The notes below the pieces were generated by a model, which did not search any database, was not told the origin of the DNA, and was given only the letters and a program-made list of their open reading frames with translations. 41,032 bases of DNA from Rhodococcoides kyotonense. Lineage in GTDB: Bacteria; Actinomycetota; Actinomycetes; Mycobacteriales; Mycobacteriaceae. Shown in pieces: positions 35,579 through 41,032 of the stretch (position 1 is the first letter of the stretch; every line of letters begins with the position of its first letter). The position numbers and the translations under genes are program-made. The DNA lies in NCBI RefSeq assembly GCF_900188125.1, contig NZ_FZOW01000033.1, positions 1 through 41,032 of the forward strand, in the 5' to 3' direction.

Positions 35579-36502
35579 TCACAGCTTGCGGAGGCGCAGC
35601 CTGTTGATCGTGTGATCGGCGTCCTTACGCAACACCATCGTCGCCCGCGGACGCGTCGGGAGGATGTTGTCCACGAGATTCGGCAGGTTGATCGAGTGCC
35701 ACAGGTCCTCGGCGGCGATGCGGGCATGCTCGTCGGACAGATTCGCGTAGTGGTGGAAGTGCGCCTCGGGATCCGCGAACGACGTCTCACGGAGCGCGAG
35801 GAATCGCCGGACGTACCAGGACTCGATGTCCTCGATCCGCGCGTCGACGTAGATCGAGAAGTCGAACAGGTCGGACACCATCAGCCGCGGTCCGGTCTGC
35901 AGAACGTTGAGGCCTTCGACGATGAGGATGTCCGGCTGTCGGACCATGTGGAGCTGGCCCTTGACGATGTCGTACGACACGTGCGAATACACCGGCGCCG
36001 CAACCTCTTCCGCGCCCGACTTGACCTCGGTGACGAATCGAAGAAGCTTGCGTCGGTCGTAGCTCTCGGGGAATCCCTTGCGATGCAGGATGCCGCGACG
36101 CATCAGTTCGGCTGTCGGATACAGGAATCCGTCGGTCGTGACGAGGTCCACGCGGGGATGATGGTCCCATCGTGCGAGGAGCGCCTGCAGGACACGGGCC
36201 GTCGTCGATTTCCCGACGGCGACGCTTCCCGCGACTCCGATGACGAAGGGCACCTGACGGTCGGGGTGTTTCTCGCCGAGGAATGTGGCGGTGGCAGCGA
36301 ACAGTCGCTGACGCGCCGCGACCTGAAGGTGAATGAGCCTGGCCAGTGGCAGGTAGACCTCGGCGACTTCCTCGAGATCGATCTGTTCGCCGAGACCACG
36401 CAGGCCGACGAGTTCTTCCTCGGTGAGTACCAGCGGAGTCGACTGCCGGAGCGTGCGCCACTGCTTGCGGTCGAACTCGACGTACGGGCTGGATTCGCTC
36501 AT
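35579..36502 (-). CDS. coaA: Pantothenate kinase (type I)
   Basis: A 307-residue CoaA beginning MSESSPYVEFDRKQWRTLR. The P-loop GVAGSVAVGKST spans about residues 89-100 with Lys98, and LVTTDGFLYPT, RKGFPESYD and ILIVEGLNVLQ are the substrate-site motifs of bacterial type I kinases. It phosphorylates pantothenate, the first and usually regulated step in coenzyme A synthesis, inhibited by CoA in the family. ATG 36502 is preferred; an in-frame GTG at 36517 would add five residues, and neither has a clear Shine-Dalgarno sequence. It is convergent with uppS and divergent from the DUF885 gene. The M. tuberculosis equivalent is Rv1092c. Confidence 0.94.
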   Translation of the reverse strand: MSESSPYVEFDRKQWRTLRQSTPLVLTEEELVGLRGLGEQIDLEEVAEVYLPLARLIHLQVAARQRLFAATATFLGEKHPDRQVPFVIGVAGSVAVGKSTTARVLQALLARWDHHPRVDLVTTDGFLYPTAELMRRGILHRKGFPESYDRRKLLRFVTEVKSGAEEVAAPVYSHVSYDIVKGQLHMVRQPDILIVEGLNVLQTGPRLMVSDLFDFSIYVDARIEDIESWYVRRFLALRETSFADPEAHFHHYANLSDEHARIAAEDLWHSINLPNLVDNILPTRPRATMVLRKDADHTINRLRLRKL

Positions 36503-36640
36503 CGGTGGCACCGCCACGCGCGCAGTACACGGTCACTTCGCAGGCGTGAACTCCGGTGGAGCGCGTGTCGCATGGATTCAGATTGTGCTCGGTGCCACGA
36601 AGACTGGCTCGGGCGGGGTGGTTCACCCGCGAACGACCGC

Positions 36641-36646
36641 TAGTGT
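36641..36646 (+). promoter_or_regulatory. -10 element TAGTGT for the DUF885 gene
   Basis: TAGTGT ends 8 bases before ATG 36655 and there is no ribosome-binding site in the gap, so the transcript is probably leaderless. Confidence 0.4.
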
Positions 36647-36654
36647 CGGATCTC

Positions 36655-37851
36655 ATGCATGCCGATTCCTTCGTTCGTGAGTATCTGACCCTCGGCCTGA
36701 GTTTCGACCGTCTCGAAGAGGGATTCGTCGACGCGTACACCGGTGATCCCGAGTTGCGTCGGCAGGTCGAGAACGCACCCGCTCCCGAGCCCCGTGCGTT
36801 GGCTCGTCGGGCAGGGGAGCTTCGAGGTGAACTCGCGAATACCGAACTGCCTGCGCAGCGAGCCGAATTCATCGATGTGCACCTGCGTGCGCTCGAATGC
36901 TCGGGCCGGAAGTTCGCCGGCGACGACATCGGATTCGTCGACGAGGTGTTCGCGTACTTCGACGTCCGCATCGAAGCGGGCGACCAGGATCAGTACCGCG
37001 AGGCGCATCGAAAGATGAACGAGGTGCTGGCTGGTCCAGGAACGCTCGCCGACCGTCTTGCCGCGCATCGCGCTTCCGACGTCGTACCCGCCGATCGTCT
37101 GCAGGACTGCGTCGACGCGTTCTCCAGCGCGTTGCGTGACAAGGTCCGTACCGAATACACGCTGCCCGATACCGAGCAGGTGACGTACGAGGTGGTCGGA
37201 GATAAGCCGTGGTCGGGCTTCAACTACTACCTGGGTGACTACAAGTCGACCGTCGCCATCAACTCCGATCTCGAGCAGCAGATGGCGAACCTGCCGCATC
37301 TGATCGCGCACGAGGCCTACCCGGGTCACCACACCGAACACTGCCGCAAGGAAGCCGGGTTGGTGTCCACCGGTCAGCTCGAGCAGACGCTGTTCCTCGT
37401 GAACACCCCGCAGTGCCTGATGGCCGAGGGGCTTGCGGACCTCGCGCTGAAGTCGATCGTCGGGCCGGGGTGGGGACTGTGGGCTCAGGAGATCTACGCC
37501 GATCTTGGCCTGCGGTTCGATGGCGAGAAGGCAGAGAAGCTGTCGAACGCGTCGGGTCAGTTGCTCGGGGTGCGTCAGGACGCGGCGTTGCTGCTGCACG
37601 ACCAGCACCGCTCGCACGACGACGTCGCCGCCTATCTCGAGAAGTGGTCGCTGGCCTCGCCCAAGCGGGCGCGTCAGAGCCTGAAGTTCCTGTCGTCGCC
37701 GTTGTGGCGCGCCTACATCAGCACCTACGTCGAGGGGTACAAACTTCTGGGGGCTTGGCTGGATCAGGGCAAAACGGTCAGCGAGCGATCCGCGCTGTTC
37801 GGGCGGCTTCTCGACGAGCCGCTGATCCCGAGCGCGCTGCGAACGAGCTGA
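36655..37851 (+). CDS. DUF885-family putative metallopeptidase
   Basis: A 398-residue protein. The candidate zinc site is LIAHEAYPGHHTEH, with His219, Glu220 and the downstream His225-His226, the pattern of DUF885 proteins, which resemble gluzincin-like carboxypeptidases. A matching LMAEGLADLAL follows about 55 residues later and could supply a further ligand. No signal peptide is visible, so it is probably cytosolic; many relatives in other bacteria are exported and longer. It sits between coaA and glyA, which I remember as adjacent in M. tuberculosis, so it may be an insertion in this lineage. The substrate is unknown. Confidence 0.8.
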   Translation: MHADSFVREYLTLGLSFDRLEEGFVDAYTGDPELRRQVENAPAPEPRALARRAGELRGELANTELPAQRAEFIDVHLRALECSGRKFAGDDIGFVDEVFAYFDVRIEAGDQDQYREAHRKMNEVLAGPGTLADRLAAHRASDVVPADRLQDCVDAFSSALRDKVRTEYTLPDTEQVTYEVVGDKPWSGFNYYLGDYKSTVAINSDLEQQMANLPHLIAHEAYPGHHTEHCRKEAGLVSTGQLEQTLFLVNTPQCLMAEGLADLALKSIVGPGWGLWAQEIYADLGLRFDGEKAEKLSNASGQLLGVRQDAALLLHDQHRSHDDVAAYLEKWSLASPKRARQSLKFLSSPLWRAYISTYVEGYKLLGAWLDQGKTVSERSALFGRLLDEPLIPSALRTS

Positions 37852-37911
37852 GCCGCATCTTCTAAACTGTATGCGCCCACCCGCGCGTACACCCTTTGGG
37901 AGATTCTTGAC

Positions 37912-39195
37912 ATGACCGACGTGAACAACCTGTCGCTGGCCGAACTCGACCCCGAGGTCGCCGAGGCCATGGCGGGCGAACTCGGTCGTCAGCGCGACAC
38001 CCTCGAGATGATCGCGTCGGAGAACTTCGTTCCCCGCGCCGTGCTGCAGGCCCAGGGCAGCGTGCTGACCAACAAGTACGCCGAGGGCTACCCGGGTCGT
38101 CGCTACTACGGTGGCTGCGAGCACGTCGACGTCGTCGAGGACCTCGCCCGCAACCGTGCGAAGGAACTGTTCGGCGCGGAGTTCGCCAACGTCCAGCCGC
38201 ACGCCGGAGCGCAGGCCAACGCCGCTGTCCTGATGGCGCTGATCAACCCGGGCGACAAGATCCTCGGACTCGACCTCGCGCACGGTGGCCACCTCACGCA
38301 CGGCATGAAGCTCAACTTCTCCGGCAAGCTGTACGAGGTCGAGTCCTACGGTGTCAGCAAGGAAGACCACCGCATCGACATGGACGAGCTGCGCAAGCAG
38401 GCCATCCAGTCCAAGCCGCAGGTCATCATCGCCGGCTGGTCCGCGTACCCGCGTCACCAGGATTTCGAGGCGTTCCGCTCGATCGCCGACGAGGTCGGCG
38501 CCCTCCTGTGGGTCGACATGGCTCACTTCGCCGGGCTGGTTGCGGCGGGTCTGCACCCGTCGCCCGTTCCGTACGCGGATGTCGTGTCCTCGACGGTCCA
38601 CAAGACCCTCGGCGGACCGCGCTCCGGCCTGATCCTCGCCAAGAAGGAATGGGCCAAGAAGATCAACTCGGCAGTGTTCCCGGGCCAGCAGGGCGGCCCG
38701 CTCATGCACGCCGTCGCAGCCAAGGCCGTCGCCTTCAAGATCGCCGCGACGCCCGAGTTCAAGGAACGTCAGGAGCGCACCCTCCTCGGTGCATCGCTGC
38801 TCGCGGACCGTCTGCTCGCCAAGGACGTCGCGGACAAGGGTGTCTCTGTGCTCACCGGCGGCACCGACGTTCACCTCGCGCTCGTCGACCTGCGCAGCTC
38901 GGACCTCGACGGCCAGCAGGCCGAGGACCTCCTCCACGAGGTCGGCATCACCGTCAACCGCAACGCCGTTCCGTTCGACCCGCGCCCGCCGATGATCACC
39001 TCCGGCCTGCGTATCGGAACCGCAGCACTCGCGACGCGTGGCTTCGGCGAAGCCGAGTTCACCGAGGTCGCCGACATCATCGGTACCGCCCTCGCCACCG
39101 GTGAGGCCAGCGATTCGCTGAAAGAGCGCGTCGTCAAGCTCGCACAGAGCAAGCCCCTGTACAACGGTCTCGAGGACTGGGGCTTGATCGGATAG
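37912..39195 (+). CDS. glyA: Serine hydroxymethyltransferase
   Basis: A 427-residue PLP enzyme. The PLP lysine is Lys231 in SSTVHKTLGGPRSG. The substrate loop LTNKYAEGYPGRRYYGGCEHVD and WVDMAHFAGLVAAGLHPSP are fully conserved. It interconverts serine and glycine with tetrahydrofolate and supplies one-carbon units. ATG 37912 has TTGGGAGA about 8 bases upstream. A TAAACT hexamer at 37863-37868 may be the -10. Codon bias is strong, as in the str operon genes. It is followed by a palindromic repeat of the same family as the one after tuf. Confidence 0.97.
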   Translation: MTDVNNLSLAELDPEVAEAMAGELGRQRDTLEMIASENFVPRAVLQAQGSVLTNKYAEGYPGRRYYGGCEHVDVVEDLARNRAKELFGAEFANVQPHAGAQANAAVLMALINPGDKILGLDLAHGGHLTHGMKLNFSGKLYEVESYGVSKEDHRIDMDELRKQAIQSKPQVIIAGWSAYPRHQDFEAFRSIADEVGALLWVDMAHFAGLVAAGLHPSPVPYADVVSSTVHKTLGGPRSGLILAKKEWAKKINSAVFPGQQGGPLMHAVAAKAVAFKIAATPEFKERQERTLLGASLLADRLLAKDVADKGVSVLTGGTDVHLALVDLRSSDLDGQQAEDLLHEVGITVNRNAVPFDPRPPMITSGLRIGTAALATRGFGEAEFTEVADIIGTALATGEASDSLKERVVKLAQSKPLYNGLEDWGLIG

Positions 39196-39221
39196 CTCAC
39201 TTCTTTGGGGTCCCCCTGTAT

Positions 39222-39301
39222 CGCTTGAATGGTCCATTCATACGATCAGATGGCTTGAATCTGACATTCAAGCCATCTGGATCGTACGAATGGGCCATTC
39301 G
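39222..39301. repeat. Dispersed palindromic repeat, family A, copy 2 (long form)
   Basis: A 26-base arm at 39235-39260 (starts CATTCATACGATCAGATGG) pairs with 39266-39292 around CTGAC, with one bulged base and one C/T difference. Mini-palindromes GAATGGTCCATTC (39227-39239) and GAATGGGCCATTC (39288-39300) lie at the two ends. The left ~32 bases match copy 1 after tuf. Confidence 0.8.
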
Positions 39302-39451
39302 TGTTTCGCGGCCATCGATGTTTTCGGCGGAAGCCCCTTAACTTGTTGTTCACCGACACGCCCCGCACTCGCCGAGCCAACCGCCGGTTTCGGCTGTACC
39401 GTCGGCAGTATCAGGCAGCGGGGAAGCTGTTTGTGCGGGAGGTTCTGATAC

Positions 39452-39505
39452 GTGACTGAGCAAGTGAGCGCGAGAGGGCCGGCACCCGGTCCTCGTGTCA
39501 TCTGA
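39452..39505 (+). CDS. Possible 17-codon leader peptide before phoH2
   Basis: GTG 39452 to TGA 39503-39505 encodes 17 residues ending GPAPGPRVI, with GGGAGG about 9 bases upstream, a better ribosome-binding site than that of phoH2 itself. The run of Pro codons and the palindrome at the stop could make it a regulatory leader. It may equally be chance; no homologue was recognised. Confidence 0.25.
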   Translation: MTEQVSARGPAPGPRVI

Positions 39506-39570
39506 CACGGCAGACCGACCGGCCGAGCGACAAACGTCTGCGCGGTGCGCCGCAGACATAGGAGCCCCAC

Positions 39571-40896
39571 GTGACCACTTCACGCTCCGTTTCCGCCCCT
39601 CTTCGGACTTTCGTGCTGGATACCTCGGTCCTGCTGTCGGATCCTTGGGCAGTCATCCGGTTCGCCGAGCACAATGTGGTCCTACCGCTGGTGGTCATCA
39701 GCGAGTTGGAGGGAAAGCGCCATCACCACGAACTGGGATGGTTCGCGCGGGAATCACTACGTATGCTCGACGACCTCCGCGTCGAGCATGGGCGACTCGA
39801 TCAGCCGGTTCCCATCGGAATCGACGGCGGCACACTGCAAGTCGAGCTCAACCACACCGACCCGTCGGTGCTCCCCGTCGGATTCCGAACCGACTCCAAC
39901 GACTCACGAATCCTCGCCTGCGCACTCAACCTGGCGGCCGAGGGCAAGGACGTCGTACTGGTCAGCAAGGACATCCCGCTCCGAGTCAAGGCAGGTGCAG
40001 TCGGGCTTCCTGCCGACGAGTACCACGCACACGACGTCGTACCGTCGGGCTGGACCGGGATGGCCGAGCTCGACGTCCAGCCGGGCGACATCGATCAGCT
40101 GTTCGCCGAGGGTGTCATCGACCTCGACGGTGCGCGAGAGATGCCGTGCCACACCGGAGTTCGGTTGCTGGGCGGACGATCGAGTGCGCTCGGACGCGTC
40201 ACACCGGACAAACAGGTTCAGCTGGTGCGCGGTGAGCGAGAAGCGTTCGGTCTTCACGGTCGTTCGGCGGAACAGCGTGTGGCACTGGACCTTCTGCTCG
40301 ACGAGAGTATCGGCATCGTCTCGCTCGGCGGTAAGGCAGGTACGGGCAAGTCCGCGCTGGCTCTGACAGCCGGGCTCGAGGCGGTGTTGGAGCGTCGGAC
40401 ACATCGGAAAGTCGTTGTCTTCCGGCCCCTTTATGCCGTCGGCGGCCAGGAGCTCGGCTATCTTCCCGGAAGTGAGAGCGAGAAGATGGGCCCGTGGGCT
40501 CAGGCGGTGTTCGACACTCTCGACGGTCTCGCGAGCCCCGAGGTGATGGAGGAGGTCATCGCACGCGGAATGCTGGAAGTGTTGCCGCTCACGCATATTC
40601 GTGGACGGTCGCTGCACGACTCGTTCGTGATCGTCGACGAAGCACAGTCCCTCGAGCGCAATGTACTGCTGACGGTCCTCTCGAGACTCGGAAGCGGCTC
40701 ACGCGTCGTGCTGACCCACGACGTCGCGCAGCGGGACAACCTGCGCGTCGGGCGTCACGACGGAGTGGCCGCGGTCATCGAAAAGCTCAAAGGGCACCCG
40801 CTTTTCGCGCACATCACCCTCACGCGCAGTGAGCGTTCGCCGATCGCCGCGCTGGTGACGGAAATGCTGGAGGAGTTCGGGCCCGCAGGCGCCTAG
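39571..40896 (+). CDS. phoH2: PhoH2: PIN-domain ribonuclease fused to PhoH-family ATPase/helicase
   Basis: A 441-residue protein. The N-terminal PIN domain (about residues 12-150) keeps its acidic site: Asp17 in FVLDTSVLLSDP, Glu45 in ISELEGKRHHHE, and aspartates in TDSNDSRILA and VSKDIPLRVK. The C-terminal PhoH ATPase has Walker A GGKAGTGKSALA, Walker B FVIVDEAQSLE and RLGSGSRVVLTHDVAQRDN. Mycobacterial PhoH2 is described as an ATP-driven RNA helicase and RNase. GTG 39571 is the first possible start because an in-frame TAG lies at 39559-39561, and GGAG is 7 bases upstream. M. tuberculosis Rv1095 holds the equivalent place. Confidence 0.93.
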   Translation: MTTSRSVSAPLRTFVLDTSVLLSDPWAVIRFAEHNVVLPLVVISELEGKRHHHELGWFARESLRMLDDLRVEHGRLDQPVPIGIDGGTLQVELNHTDPSVLPVGFRTDSNDSRILACALNLAAEGKDVVLVSKDIPLRVKAGAVGLPADEYHAHDVVPSGWTGMAELDVQPGDIDQLFAEGVIDLDGAREMPCHTGVRLLGGRSSALGRVTPDKQVQLVRGEREAFGLHGRSAEQRVALDLLLDESIGIVSLGGKAGTGKSALALTAGLEAVLERRTHRKVVVFRPLYAVGGQELGYLPGSESEKMGPWAQAVFDTLDGLASPEVMEEVIARGMLEVLPLTHIRGRSLHDSFVIVDEAQSLERNVLLTVLSRLGSGSRVVLTHDVAQRDNLRVGRHDGVAAVIEKLKGHPLFAHITLTRSERSPIAALVTEMLEEFGPAGA

Positions 40897-40902
40897 CCGT
40901 AC

Positions 40903-40941
40903 GTGAGTGGAAATGTATAGCCACCTATACATTTCCACTCA
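40903..40941. repeat. Palindrome, family B, copy 2 (after phoH2)
   Basis: GTGAGTGGAAATGTATAG and CTATACATTTCCACTCA flank a CCAC loop, beginning 6 bases after the phoH2 stop. It differs from copy 1 at one arm position on each side, A-T becoming G-C, so pairing is kept. Confidence 0.85.
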
Positions 40942-41032
40942 GTGATACTGGAGTTGTTCGTCGATGCAGGAGTTTGACTCGTTTTCGCTCTGACGCCGAT
41001 GGCTGTCTTCCTCGTGATGTGTCTGCTGCTGC
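40942..41032. other. Window end, no gene assigned
   Basis: The last 91 bases are too short to decide. An ATG at 40999 opens a hydrophobic frame (MAVFLVMCLLL) that runs off the edge. Two minus-strand frames are also open. None has a usable family match. Confidence 0.3.

Larger units (their letters stand above)
39196..39570 (+). other. 375-base glyA-phoH2 intergenic region with repeat and possible leader
   Basis: The first ~100 bases are taken up by a family A repeat. The remaining ~270 bases hold two weak open frames: a 52-codon, arginine-rich frame from GTG 39301, and a 17-codon frame from GTG 39452 (MTEQVSARGPAPGPRVI) with GGGAGG at 39437-39442. A GTGTCA-TC-TGACAC palindrome (39495-39508) overlaps the end of the latter. 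In mycobacteria a PhoAT antitoxin is encoded before phoH2; no convincing counterpart was recognised here. A desaturase gene (desA2), which I remember between glyA1 and phoH2 in M. tuberculosis, is absent. Confidence 0.5.

Noticed and set aside
36640..39237. An 865-codon minus-strand frame opposite the DUF885 gene and glyA
   Set aside because: It is the complement of two well-conserved genes with strong codon bias; the protein is Val/Gly/Asp/Arg-rich with no motif.
39301..39570. A c-di-AMP (ydaO-type) or other known riboswitch before phoH2
   Set aside because: No match to the conserved ydaO core or other switch I can recall; only short stems are visible.
39495..40235. Frame overlapping the start of phoH2, considered as a PhoAT-like antitoxin
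   Set aside because: No ribosome-binding site, and the frame runs far into phoH2 with shadow-type composition.
40999..41032. Start of another gene at the right edge (MAVFLVMCLLL)
   Set aside because: Eleven codons without a ribosome-binding site are not enough to call a gene.

Overview
The window is high-G+C actinobacterial chromosome, most likely Rhodococcus or a close relative in the Mycobacteriales. The signs are mycothiol conjugate amidase (mca), a DUF222-type protein, paired DUF3558 lipoproteins, many GTG starts, and a gene order from about 29.5 kb onward that, from memory, follows M. tuberculosis Rv1080c-Rv1086 and Rv1092c/Rv1093/Rv1095. No tRNA, rRNA, insertion sequence, prophage or CRISPR array was seen. 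Gene assignments come from reading motifs and remembered families; no database search was run.

Layout. 1-3.1 kb (minus): a DUF222-family protein running off the left edge, a decayed ASCH-domain pseudogene, and an exported endonuclease/exonuclease/phosphatase-fold lipoprotein. 3.2-12.9 kb (plus): a tightly overlapping eight-gene operon (TIGR03084-like protein, AtuA-like protein, acyl-CoA dehydrogenase, carboxyltransferase, biotin carboxylase/BCCP, second acyl-CoA dehydrogenase, enoyl-CoA hydratase, TetR regulator). It has the gene set of the acyclic-terpene (Atu, geranyl-CoA carboxylase) pathway. 13-16.5 kb (plus): guanine deaminase, an ABM-domain membrane protein and two overlapping DUF3558 lipoproteins. 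16.5-21.2 kb: the str operon rpsL-rpsG-fusA-tuf with promoter, leader hairpin, rpsG-fusA hairpin and intrinsic terminator. 21.2-23.7 kb (minus): a five-gene Asp23/Gls24 envelope cluster. 23.8-28.2 kb (plus): ilvA, a PQQ-repeat lipoprotein and a DrrAB-type ABC exporter.

28.2-34.6 kb: a BAAT-type acyl hydrolase, greA and a DUF4307 protein on the minus strand, then mca, a small membrane protein and a YyaL-type thioredoxin-domain protein on the plus strand, meeting a hemolysin III family gene on the minus strand. 34.7-41 kb: a short-chain cis-prenyltransferase, coaA, a DUF885 peptidase-like gene, glyA and phoH2.

The observations most worth following are: (1) the Atu-like operon, whose carboxyltransferase has glycine where methylcrotonyl-CoA carboxylase has the substrate-blocking phenylalanine; (2) two dispersed palindrome families, each present twice. 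One is an 18-bp-arm hairpin directly after the stop codons of uppS and phoH, with a compensatory base-pair change between copies. The other is a GAATG-NN-CCATTC-containing element behind tuf and glyA. (3) A TetR-type palindrome in the hemolysin III/uppS promoter region, hairpins in the str operon leaders, and a set of apparently leaderless promoters that settle several start codons.
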